Assembly (NCBI GenBank): GCA_020631735.1
Contig: CM036199.1
Coordinates: 15,034,834 to 15,098,833, forward strand
Direction of reading: 5' to 3'
DNA: 64,000 nt
DNA from: Saccharum officinarum
Lineage: Eukaryota > Streptophyta > Magnoliopsida > Poales > Poaceae
Of the stretch, positions 22,985 through 33,233 are shown piece after piece. Position 1 is the stretch's first letter; the number at the start of each line of letters is the position of its first letter. The notes beneath the pieces are model-generated. The model was given only the letters and a program-made list of their open reading frames with translations. It did no database searches and was not told the DNA's origin. The position numbers and the translations under genes are program-made.

Positions 22985-23325
22985 AAATCTTTGCCGAGTG
23001 CCGTGTCTGACAGTCGGCAAAGAATGTCTTTGTCGAGCGTCAGGACAATGGCACTCGGCAAAGAAATAAAAAAAGAAAATTTCTTTGCCGAGTGCCAAAC
23101 GTTTGACACTCGGCAAAGAGTGACAGTGGGTGACCGCCGTCACCTATGGCCGTCTTTGTCGAGCGTCAGGCTTTGCCGAGCGCCCGGCACTCGACAAATA
23201 GTGGCTTTGCCGAGTGTCTTTCTTTGCCGAGTGCTTTTCTTTGTCGAGTGCGGCACTCGGCAAAGAGAGGCTTTGGCACTCGGCAAAGCATTTTGCACTC
23301 GGCAAAGTTGCTTTGTCCGGTAGTG
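22985..23325. repeat. CACTA subterminal repeat block, outer, with terminal inverted repeat
   Basis: There are more than ten TTTGCCGAGTG / CACTCGGCAAAG units in both orientations. The block ends in the terminal CCGGTAGTG at 23317-23325. The 3 bases after the end (GTG, 23326-23328) would be one copy of the target duplication. Confidence 0.9.
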
Positions 23326-24131
23326 GTGCGGATGGATGCAACATTGGTGCATGAAGAGAGAATCAATATAATCAAACAAAAAAACACAATTACTGCAAAT
23401 GATATTTTCAAGTAAGAAAAACACTAATTCTATAATGACAAAATATAATGCTAGTTAGCTACTACCTATGCTATTTGGCTAGTTGTAAATACTATAGTGA
23501 TATTCCAGGCCGTAGTGATGTGGCTTTGTGTAGTTAAGCCGTGCGAGTTCAGCAAAGGTGCTGCTCCTTACCGGATTCTTTGACTGCAGACGATCTGCAG
23601 TTCATCGTTATCTATCATCTCTTCCTCTATTTTCCCTTGACGTCCTACTGTTACGTTTGAGTATGAATCTGAGCTTCCGGGAGGCTTGACAGTATGCAGC
23701 AGTTAACATTGGTATATAAAACGACGAAGAGGTCTCCGTGCCTCTTTGCTGACTCACCAAGCTGCTTCATTCGGAAGGTCAAATTGCGCCGAACCCACTG
23801 GTTTTTGTTTTACGGTCTTGCATTGTATGGAAAGCCAAAGCCTACACGACAGTAGGATAGTGTGCCTCCATTCATGCCCAGCTGACTGGCTAGCGCCATG
23901 GACGACTTTGGCACGATCATCGAAGCATTGACCCACCAAGTCTGTCCTACTTGCGCGGTTGCGTCTTCAAGCTGCAAGCTATCGCGCTTCATAAGCACAT
24001 GCCCGTCTCTAGCTAGCTATCAGCAATTCAGCACGCAGTAAGCCGGATCAGGCCGCGAGACAGACATATAGCTAGCCCTAGCCAGCAAAGTTCGTTCCTG
24101 CCTAGCTTAGTCCTAGGCAGCCAATCCAGTG
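23326..24131 (+). promoter_or_regulatory. Upstream region of the first fucosyltransferase gene
   Basis: A TATA-like TATATAAA lies at 23713-23720, about 410 bp before the ATG. Short blocks (AGTTCAGCAAAGGTGC, CACGATCATCGAAGCATTGACC) have close partners upstream of the second gene (near 32784 and 33018). The duplication therefore included promoter DNA. Promoter role is inferred. Confidence 0.45.
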
Positions 24132-26090
24132 ATGGATCAGAAGAAGGTGATGAGGTCTCAGTCTCACTTGTCACCGTGGCGTGGATCGGCGGCGCGACGG
24201 CGGTGGTGCCAAGCGGCCGCGCGGCCGACGACGGTTCTTGTGATCGCGGTGACCGTGTTTGCCCCGCTGCTCCTGGCCGTCGTCCTCTTCGGCTTCCGGG
24301 TGACGCCCTCGGGCGCCAACAGTACCTGGGCCTCGGCCGGAGTACGCGTCGTCCTGAAAGCCGGTAAGTACGTACGTACTCCCAAGGTGTCATGCATGCA
24401 TGCATGCATGGCTCGCTAGCTTATTAGTCACATTTCTAGTTATTATAGCATTGCAACCACATACATGACAAGCACTTGGTAATCACATTACTATAATCGT
24501 ATCCCTGTCAGCATTAATATACATGTGCTCATGGTTTACTGCTTTTCTGCACGACGCATGGCAGTGTCCGACCAAGGCACCAGTGGTCCTGGTCCATTGG
24601 CGACGGTGCCGGATCCCAGCGACCGGCTGCTGGGCGGCCTCCTCTCGCCGGACTTCGACGACAGCTCCTGCCTCAGCCGATACAGCGCCGCGCTGTACCG
24701 CCGGCCGTCACTGCACGCCGTTTCCTCCTACCTCGTCTCCGCTCTGCGCCGCTACGAGTCGCTGCACCGCCGCTGCGGCCCGGGCACTCCAGCATACGCG
24801 CGCGCCGTCGAGCTCCTGCGCGCGAACGCCTCCTTCGCTACTTCGTCGTCCTCCGCCGCCTCCGGCGGATCGTGCAGCTACGCCGTGTGGACCCCGATCG
24901 AGGGCCTCGGCAACCGCATCCTCTCCATCACCTCCACCTTCCTCTACGCGCTGCTCACCGACCGCGTCCTGCTCCTCCACAGCAGCGGCGACGACCTCCA
25001 CGGCCTCTTCTGCGAGCCGTTCCCGGGCTCCACGTGGATCCTACCGGCGGCGGACAAGGACAACAAGGACGACTTCCCTATCCGTGGCATCGAGAAGCTC
25101 ACCGACTGGTGGCACCACGACAGCCTGGGCTCCGTGCTGCGGCGCGGCGAGGATCCCGGCATGGCGCCGTGGCTGTACGTGCACCTGCGGCACGACTACA
25201 CCAAGGACAACCGCGACCAGCAGTTCTTCTGCGACGACGTGCAGGCCAAGCTGGGCACCGTGCCGTGGGTCGTGTTCCGGTCGGACAACTACTTCGTGCC
25301 GGGCTTGTTCCTGATGCCACGGCACGAGGCGGAGCTGGCGCGCATGTTCCCGCGCCGCGACGTCGTGTTCCACCACCTCGGCCGCTACCTGTTCCACCCG
25401 AGCAACACGGTGTGGGGCATGGTGACCAGGTACCACGACTCGTACTTCGCCAAGGCGGACGAGCGCGTGGGCATCCAGGTGCGCAGGTTCTACTGGGCGC
25501 CCATCTCCACCGACGACCTCTTCGGCCAGATCCTCAACTGCACGCAACGCGAGGACATCCTGCCCGGTGCGGCTGCCGGCGGCGTTCCCGCGGCGGCCAA
25601 AGGCGGCAGCACCGCCGGCGGCCAGCCTGGGAAACAGAAGGCCGTGCTCGTCGTGTCCCTGCACGGCGAGTACTCCGAGAAGCTCAGGGACCTGTACCAC
25701 GAGCACGGCGCGGCGGGCGGGGAGGCGGTGAGCGTGTACCAGCCCACGCACCTGGGCTCGCAGCGCTCCGGCGAGCAGCAGCACAACCAGAAGGCGCTCG
25801 CGGAGATGGTGCTGCTCAGCTTCTCGGACGCGGTGGTCACCTCCGCCGTCTCCACGTTTGGGTACGTCGGGCAGGGGCTCGCGGGGCTGAGACCTTGGGT
25901 GCTTACGAGCCCCGTCGACAAGAAGGCGCCCGCCGACACACCGTGCCGGCGCGCCGCTACCATCGAGCCGTGCTTCCATGCGCCGCTCGACTACGATTGT
26001 CGAGCCAAAGCAAAAGGTGACGCCGGCAGGAGGGTGCGGCACATCCGACACTGCGAGGACTTCCCCCGGGGTGTGCAGTTGGTGGAATGA
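24132..26090 (+). CDS. GT37 (xyloglucan-type) fucosyltransferase, copy 1, 585 aa, two exons
   Basis: The predicted type II Golgi membrane enzyme transfers L-fucose from GDP-fucose to galactose on cell-wall polysaccharide or arabinogalactan side chains; the exact acceptor cannot be told. Exon 1 is 24132-24363 and exon 2 is 24565-26090, with a GTAAGT donor and GCAG acceptor; the split codon 78 is GTG. A membrane anchor spans residues 33-55 after a basic N-terminus. GT37 signatures are GLGNRILS (about residues 192-199), SDNYFVPGLF, VFHHLGRYLFHP, VGIQVRRF and VSTFGYVGQGLAGL. Length fits the family (about 550-600 aa). The frame is intact and very GC-rich. A second copy lies 9 kb downstream in the same orientation. 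Long antisense frames here are GC artefacts. Confidence 0.93.
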
Positions 26091-27271
26091 TGAAGTTACA
26101 TCGGCGGTTAGGAAGCACCAGGCACCACCACCAGTTCTCGTTATATTATGATTAATTGTGAGAATAAATACAGCATTCAATCTAAGAGAGGTTACTGTAA
26201 AAAAACAATTAAGTCAGCTGACCCACGCAAATGGCGTGGGAAGCTACATTTTTCTACTACACCATTTGTATATTTTTTATTAAAAATACATTTTGTCAAT
26301 AGTGTTGTTTCTTTGTCTTGCGTGGGAAGCTATATTTTTCTACTATACCATTTGTATTTTTATATTAAAAATACCTTTTGTTAATAGTTTTGTTTCTTTA
26401 TTTTGTCTCATTATATGGGTTATTACTCCATGCCTTTCTGTTATACTTATAGGCACAAACTTCATATAGCTATTGCCGATCAAGACCTTCGCTTAAACCT
26501 ATTATCGTCTCTCTTGTCTTCCTTTTTCCCCACTCCAATCACACGGTTGTGCGATTTATGTTGATGCCGCGCACCGGCCAAATGAAGGTAGTATTTATTT
26601 TCGTTTTGGTGTGCTCTGGTACTTAAGAAAACCACGGCCTAAGTCACTTAGAATTTGTTCAATTTCTTAGCTTCTTCTAAATTAAAATTTTAGAACATTT
26701 TGCACATTCGATTGCGAATTCATAATTGCTTTTTTGATCTAAAACATAGTTTTTTGTGATAAGATCTAAAACATAGTTGGATCCATCACAATGCTACTCA
26801 TGCCTGTTGGAGCAACCATTGCCTCAAGCAGCCACTGACCAAGCTTTCATCGTGCCAACATCCATCGATGTGTCTCAAGTCTTCTCAAAGAAATCATGAG
26901 CCATCACAGGCGATTTGATATTAGGTCTGCCCGTACCACTACATCGCATTGTTTTTAGACATGACATGACCACATTTGTTTCCACTTGTGATATCTTCTT
27001 GTGAAGAAAAAAAGGACGGTACTTGTTGCGTCCTCAAACTTTCATACTTTTCACACATATATGTGCACTAGGAATCAATGGAGCAATATCACATAAAACA
27101 TCAAATGTTGGTACGATTTTTGTGATTTGGTCTAAATGCTAGCCGTCGAAACCTATTACTCTTCCAGGTCACTTCCAAATTTAAATCTAGATCGTTGAAA
27201 TTAACATGTTCCATTTGGTTGTTTCCCTTATATAAATGTCAGTATGCAAAACTTTCAAGCTAAAACAACGG
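26091..27271. other. Intergenic AT-rich DNA downstream of fucosyltransferase 1
   Basis: No gene was seen. It includes a two-copy tandem duplication of about 86 bp (26234-26319 and 26320-26402). Confidence 0.6.
26234..26402. repeat. Two-copy direct repeat, unit ~86 bp
   Basis: Both copies start GCGTGGGAAGCTA and share TTTTTCTACTA.ACCATTTGTAT and TTAAAAATAC. They differ by a few substitutions and short T-run indels. It lies just beyond the fucosyltransferase 3' end and has no obvious function. Confidence 0.85.
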
Positions 27272-29212
27272 TGAAAGTCCTATGTTTGGTGTTGGCAATT
27301 AGTGACAATGCCTAAGTACTAATCCTATGCCTAAGTTGTATGTAGCATATGAGGATTAGTACATTCCAAGGTTGGTGGCAAGATGGACATGGTGATCATG
27401 ATGGCCACACTTGGATTTGGACGCAACCCTACGTGATCAATGCAAAGGTATATGCTTAAGGGTTGTGTTTTAGTAACCGAGACACCTAGTGAGTGTAGTT
27501 ACATTATAGGATAGATAGCCGTACTATAAAGAGGGGAATGACACGGCTATTGAACTCCTAAGTGCCTCTAGGTGTGCATTTCATAATCATATGCATTTGG
27601 ATAGAACTAATATCGCCTCGAAAAATGATAGTGAAAATGCTAACACACTCACACATGACGAGATCACTTGGTGGTGTTAGCACGTTTGCGAAGGCGGTGG
27701 AGTTTGAGCGGTGGAGAGGGTTTGGGGTCCTCTCTCCCTCCCGCCGAGCTCGCGAGGCGGGATTCAGGCGTTTTCGAGGAGTTGAAACGACTATTCTCTA
27801 CTACGCCGGAAGTCGGAAAAAAGACGGAGGCGAACGGAGGTCACAGAGGTGACCGGACGCTGGATCAGACACGGTCTCTGTTTGACCGGACGCGTCCGGT
27901 CAGTGTTCAGCGTCTGCACGTATTTATGTTTTTAATCGGACGCGGTGGCGCGTCCGGTCACAGTCGATCGGACGCGTCCGGTCGTTCAGGGAGCTTACTG
28001 GACTCCAACCGGACGCTGACCCTGTGGCGTCCGGTCAGTTCTGTAGCGCATTCGGTCACTGTTTCGTTATGCGCTGCTCAGGCTTGACCAGCGCGTCCGG
28101 TCCGTTACGGGACCTGCGCGTCCGATCAATCGCAGTGCGTCCGGTCTGCGCGAGGATCGCGTCCGGTCAGTGCTTTGCGGTTTAGCCGTTGCGTGATCGG
28201 CGCGTCCGGTCAATTGGACCAGCGTGTCCGGTCAGCGTGACTGCGGTTGTTTCAAGTTTCTAACTGCTATATTCGAAGGGGTACGTCTATAAATACTCGT
28301 TGGCCGGCTCAAGGCTCTCTCTCTCGGATATCTCTTGAACTTTTGACATACTTGTGAGCACTTTGAGCTAAGCAACTCTCCTCCCACTCATCTCTCTTGC
28401 TTCTTTGCATATTCGAAGTGAGATTGAGTGATCCAAGTGCATTTGCATTGTGAGATTGCATCTAGTTGGCACTTGGTGGTTGATAAACTGCGGGATTCTT
28501 GTTTCTCTTGGTGGTTGCCGCCACCTAGACGGCTTGGAGCATCTTGGAGGCGTTGGCAAGAGTTGGTGATTGTGAGGGGTTTGTGCCTACCTCGGCGAAG
28601 CGCCAAAGGCAACGTTAGTGAATTGCTTGTGTCATTGCAACCTTTTGTCATTTGGTAGATTCTTGTGGCGTCTTTTGAGAGGCTCGGTGTGTGACCGATT
28701 AGCCACCGAACCACGTGGTGAAGAGGGACACAACGGGGACTAGTGTGCCGGCAAGCACATGAACCTCAGGATAAATCTTCGTGTCATCATTCTTATTGTG
28801 TTTGATCGATCCCGGTGGTTGTGTATTGTGGTATTCATCTCTTGATCATATTGATTGGTTGGCTTAATACTTCGCCCCTCGGTGATACCCTACTAACTCT
28901 CTCTTGTATTAATTTCTTAGTTACCTTGCTAGCTTGTTAGTGTAACTCTTAGCTTGTGTAGCTAGTTAGCTTTGCTTTAGTAGCTCCTTTGTGTAGCTTG
29001 CTAGCTGTAGTTGTAGTTACCTTCTCGGTTTGACTTGTGCGGTTGAGTGCAAATATACTAGAATTGTGAATTGGTTAGGTGGCTTGCAAACACCCTATAG
29101 GCTAAGCAAAACTCGCATCTCGCTACTTGTTATATTGATAAATTTGTTTAGCTTGTCTTTGTAGAAATTTTTAAAAGGCTATTCACCCCCCTCTAGCCAT
29201 CAAGACTTTTCA
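27272..29212 (+). mobile_element. Solo LTR of a second Sirevirus family (1941 bp)
   Basis: It starts TGAAAG, ends CTTTTCA, and is flanked by the perfect 5-bp target duplication AACGG (27267-27271 and 29213-29217). It carries the same GCGTCCGGTC/GACCGGACGC palindromes (27850-28240) as the Copia LTR and a TATA box at 28288-28295. Its 3' end (TTCACCCCCCTCTAG) is also Sirevirus-like. No internal coding region or second LTR is present, so it arose by recombination between two LTRs. Confidence 0.93.
28288..28295 (+). promoter_or_regulatory. TATA box of the solo LTR
   Basis: TATAAATA follows the palindrome cluster, as in the full-length Copia LTR. It could in principle start readout transcription towards the second fucosyltransferase (inference). 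Confidence 0.5.
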
Positions 29213-29217
29213 AACGG

Positions 29218-30617
29218 GTAAAGAGCAACTAGACAAGAAGACATGTTGGGATGGGAAGGTGTAGAGCATCGGAAGTGAAGAGGGTAATGGAAGTGGGAGT
29301 GTCCAATCTTATGTTAGGTGAAGGTAAGTCATGATTGGGAGGAAACTTGACACACACGATCCAACTTTCGATGCAAAGACCCGAACCCTATAACCGCAAC
29401 ACCACTTCTCTAATTAGCAATCGTGCACTGCCAGGTTGACTTTGCCACGAAAGCTAATCCTTGCCTACATATCAAGAATAAAGGAAGCACACAATCTAGA
29501 AATATTGCCAATTAATATAGATGAAACTTATAAGTTGAGGTCTCACAGACCGATGTACAACGAAACTATTTGATAACAGATCAATCTAAGCAAAATTCAA
29601 ATCCCAACTTGGATGACGACCACTGAATATATAGTCTAAGTGGTGTCCAAGGACCTCTTAACGCGTCCCTAACGATCTGCGACATGATACGCAACCCAAC
29701 GGCTCAAAAGACAACATAACACAATGACATATTCTGGACGCTAACTTGTTCGACGATTTTTGTTAACTCTAAAGGGATTTTTGATGTGGGATGAGTGGCG
29801 TTGGAAAGCTTAACTCCTTAGCTTTCTATGCGTTTGTATAATGTCAAACTTGTAATTCGTATACGACCTAGGCATTCGTTTTAGTGTGATCCACTCCTAG
29901 AGTCTGATCCAAGATGGACTAAATATTGATATGGATTGGGCCTCCATCTTACTTGGAGTTCAAGAGTTATCTTCACATGTGAAAGATCAGGTACTCCTAT
30001 TCCATTAGGGGATGAAGGTAGGTCATGGGGATTTGAAGTGCTTAGAAGGTTTCTCATGGATGTGCCAAAACATTAGTGTCATTTGACAAATTTCAAGCCA
30101 GAAGGTTGTCCAGACGATTTGTTAGAAATTTATTATTTTTATATCTCACAAACGAAGTCGACTTTGTACAAGATATTTTACAAGGTTGTGTATCATCATA
30201 TCATCTACATATGTGATTTTTGGGGTGAATTTAGATGACTTTTTTTTTGCCGTGGTTTGCACGGGTTTTCACGAAGGGTGTGGTTTCCACCTAATATGTT
30301 GCCTTCTTCTTCTTCTTGAATAGATCTTTGGGATGCGTACATGCAATCCTTCTCATAGATGTTCTATGTACTTTTATTGTTTTTAATTACCATTGCAAAA
30401 ACCCAGTTAAAACATACACTATTAACCAGACAAACAGCCCATGTGAACCAACACTTACACTATTTTTGCTAAGTCCAGACTGACCATTCGACCGACCTGA
30501 CGCCCGACCTAACGGACGATCCGTGGTGCCCAACAATTTTACCACATCCTTGAAAAGCCATAACTACAAGCTCCATCCAAATCAGTGACTAGAATCGTCC
30601 AGAATCAAATCGGGTGG
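29218..30617. other. Intergenic, nothing recognised
   Basis: Mixed-composition DNA without a supported gene, terminal repeat or RNA gene. Confidence 0.5.
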
Positions 30618-30625
30618 CCTCTTGG

Positions 30626-30919
30626 CACTGGCGGAGCCAGGGGGCTGGCAGGGGCCATGCCCCCCCCCCCCCCCCCACATCACAGCAAAAAAATTTTATG
30701 TAATATATATTTAATAATCTATATTAGAAAGATATAATAAAAGCTTTGTCATATATTTTTTGATGACTTCTGGACAATAAAATCACATAAATTTACATTT
30801 TATCTTTGGATAAGCTCATCTACGGTGCAAAAATCCAAATAAATAAGCTACACTCGGTTATTTTATGGTTAAAACTATTCGACCGGCCCCCCTATCGATA
30901 ATTTCTGGCTCCGCCACTG
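30626..30919. mobile_element. hAT-type MITE, 294 bp, perfect 8-bp target duplication
   Basis: The ends CACTGGCGGAGCCAG and CTGGCTCCGCCACTG form a 15-bp inverted repeat with one mismatch. They are flanked by CCTCTTGG on both sides (30618-30625 and 30920-30927). An 8-bp duplication points to the hAT superfamily. It contains a poly-C run near 30661. A relative lies at 51887-52055. Confidence 0.9.
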
Positions 30920-30927
30920 CCTCTTGG

Positions 30928-31799
30928 GGTGTTGGTTGTGCCCCGTCGGACGATCCGCGACCCCGGACGAACCATCCATGATCTCTCTCTGTTCAACGGG
31001 TCTATTTTGGTCAGCCATGTCAGACCACCATTGCACAATAAGCTTTCCATATGAATGAGGCAAGGAGGAAACTGATGATGCTCTCGTCGGTCATTGGGCC
31101 TTCTGACGATATATAAGAAGCTTGACGTGTGGTTAGGCTAAGAACATCGCACCAGCGGAGGACTTGAATTGCAACACTTCCCTTGTGTTCCATGAACGCT
31201 AGAACAGATCTCCTGATGAGGTTTGTCCTTTAGATATTCGATGTCCTTGACTTTGATGATAGTGCATTTTGTGTTATTTCTCATATCTTCATTTTGGCAA
31301 TGGCGAGGGTTCTCTAACAAGACTAAACATCGGATTTTTGTTTTACTCGTAACGATGTCCATACATTACAATCGAATGCACATCGCAGTCACCTGAACGA
31401 CTTACGAGTCAGAGATTTATGCAATGATCGTGTCATATGTTTCAATATGTCTTAGAATTAGATTTTGTAACTTGTATGAGCACGGGTTGTAAGTCCGGAT
31501 CATGAACAAGAAAGTAAGATCGCTAGAACCGATCTGCCGATGTGCACAATGTAAAATATGCTGATATGCCGGATTGTGCTAACCTGCCTGTTGCTGCTTC
31601 ACTAAAGTTGGGGACGGTTGATCCATGGAGCGAACTGTAGCAGAACTATCGATCTATCTAATTAGTATAGGAGCATCAGTTACTCCATTTCTATTAGCTG
31701 CTGACCCGGGTCGCAACTTGCTAGGCAACAAACAACGAAGCTTTGCTGATTAAAAAAAAACAACAAAGCTTTGCCATGAGAGAGGTACGAGTAGAAGAA
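30928..31799. other. Intergenic, nothing recognised
   Basis: No gene or element with defined ends was seen. Confidence 0.45.
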
Positions 31800-32500
31800 G
31801 AGAGAGGATGGACGGATCTCGCATTCTCGCTAGTGACCGGGCCCATTTGCGCGGCCTTCTGCCCAGAGCCGAAGTCCAGGTCCACCAGCCCCAGCCGCGT
31901 CCACGCCTAGATCACCAGGCAGCTCGCCACCAGGTCCGGCCGGGCGCCGCGCCGCGCCGCTCCTCCAGGAGTTCCACCATTGAGCGGACGTAGTCATCGT
32001 CCACACACTCCTTGGCCTCCTGCACCAGCCGTACCCCGTAGCCAGCGGCCGAGGAGGACGAAGAGGTCAGCTGGACCACCGTGGACTCAGCGCACCCGAG
32101 CACGAAGCCGTTCCGTTCCCGTCGTAGCCCCGGGGCCGCACGTCCACGGAGAAGAGCAGTTTCACGCGGAGGCTCGGCGGCGCCTCGTTCGCGTTCCCGT
32201 TGCCGTTGGTGACGGCGCTGGTGCCGCGGCTGCTGTACTCCGCGTGCACGAACGAGGCGAGGCGACGCGGGGCGGCCAGCGCGGGCGCAGGACGCGGCGA
32301 TCGTGGAACGGCGACGCTGGCAGGGCAGGGTCGTTGGCGCCAGCGTCCGGCGCGTCATGTCCGCCTCGCGCGGCGCGCGCCGAGGTGTGGAGGAACTATG
32401 CGGTGCTGATGCCATCGCAGAGGCAGTGGTTGATGGCTGTGTAGATGACCATGCCGCCCACTGACGGAGCCATCCCCAAGACGGAGTGAGCTCGAACGGT
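31800..32500 (-). pseudogene. Degraded BAHD acyltransferase
   Basis: Minus-strand fragments in several frames match the BAHD acyl-CoA transferase family. VIYTAINHCLCDGIST contains the catalytic HxxxD motif (HCLCD, 32414-32428). RVKLLFSVDVRPR and AESTVVQLTSS come from the middle. WTRLGLVDLDFGSG near the C-terminus corresponds to the DFGWG motif, with Trp replaced by Ser (31862-31876). The spacing between the two motifs is about 180 codons, shorter than the usual 220 or so. No single frame joins the pieces. Substrate cannot be assigned. Confidence 0.8.
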
Positions 32501-33233
32501 GAAGGCGAGTGCGGAGGGTCGTCCTCGCCTTGGGTAATTCGGAGGGGAACGCCGGAACGGGGACAACACATGGCTCGGCCGCGGCCGCCGCCGACGCCGG
32601 ACGAAGGGAAAGGGGTGGACTGAACTGCTTGATCCTTTGGTTACGTGGCTGACTGGCTTCCAATCCATAGACCCTGAGCTGCTATCTAGGCTCGGTTCGA
32701 TGGACCGATGTGCTAAAATGAATCAGGCCCATCTTTATGCTTCGCCAAGCATTTGGTATGCAACTATGCAAGGCTGGGCAGTGAAAGTTCAGTAAAGGTG
32801 CATTGTTCACGAGCGAAGAAGATTCGTCGAGCTCTTGCCCTCATTTTCAAGGTTTCAAGGCTGTCGAGATTTGACAATATGGACGAGACATAGAACTATG
32901 ATGATAAGACGAGGAAATGGTTTACGTGTTTCTTTGCCGATTCGGCAAGCTGCTAAAATTACGCTCACATAGCGTAACTTTACAGTCTAGTAGGCCTGTA
33001 GTTCCACCGGCTTTGCCACGATCGAAGCATTGACCCTGCAACCCTGCTACGCTCCCCTGTTTCACTCCAGCGTGCGGCATCACCTTGCGTCATGAAGCTG
33101 CAAACTACAGTCGTCGTCGTCGCACTTCAATAATTAAGCAAGCAGATGGCTTGGCCGCTCGCCGCGGGAGTAAGCTCGGAACTGCCGGAGCCACACGTTC
33201 CTCCTGGTGGACCAGAGGTCCAGTCGTGGCAGC
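32501..33233 (+). promoter_or_regulatory. Upstream region of the second fucosyltransferase gene
   Basis: From about 32780 it retains blocks similar to the upstream DNA of copy 1 (AGTTCAGTAAAGGTGC, CCACGATCGAAGCATTGACCC), supporting duplication of promoter plus gene. No clear TATA box was found. Confidence 0.4.

Larger units (their letters stand above)
15810..23325 (-). mobile_element. CACTA (En/Spm) DNA transposon, left end missing
   Basis: The right terminus at 23311-23325 is CTTTGTCCGGTAGTG, which reads CACTACCGGACAAAG on the minus strand, the classic CACTA end. Inside are two blocks of TTTGCCGAGTGCC-type subterminal repeats (about 22060-22530 and 22985-23320). These are followed leftwards by a leader, a TNP2-type transposase (17193-20795) and a plant_transposase_24-type protein (15840-16620), all on the minus strand. 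No opposite CACTA terminus is present before the gap. Several transposase exons are interrupted, so the copy appears dead. Confidence 0.9.

Noticed and set aside
22060..23325. Regularly spaced repeats that might suggest a CRISPR-like array
   Set aside because: Repeats occur in both orientations with irregular spacing and belong to the CACTA subterminal region, next to a CACTA terminus.
25041..26180. 379-codon minus-strand open frame across fucosyltransferase 1
   Set aside because: It is antisense to a clear GT37 coding exon in very GC-rich DNA; the protein is Arg/His/Val/Ala-rich with no motif. The long alternative plus-strand frame 24872-26020 is rejected for the same reason.
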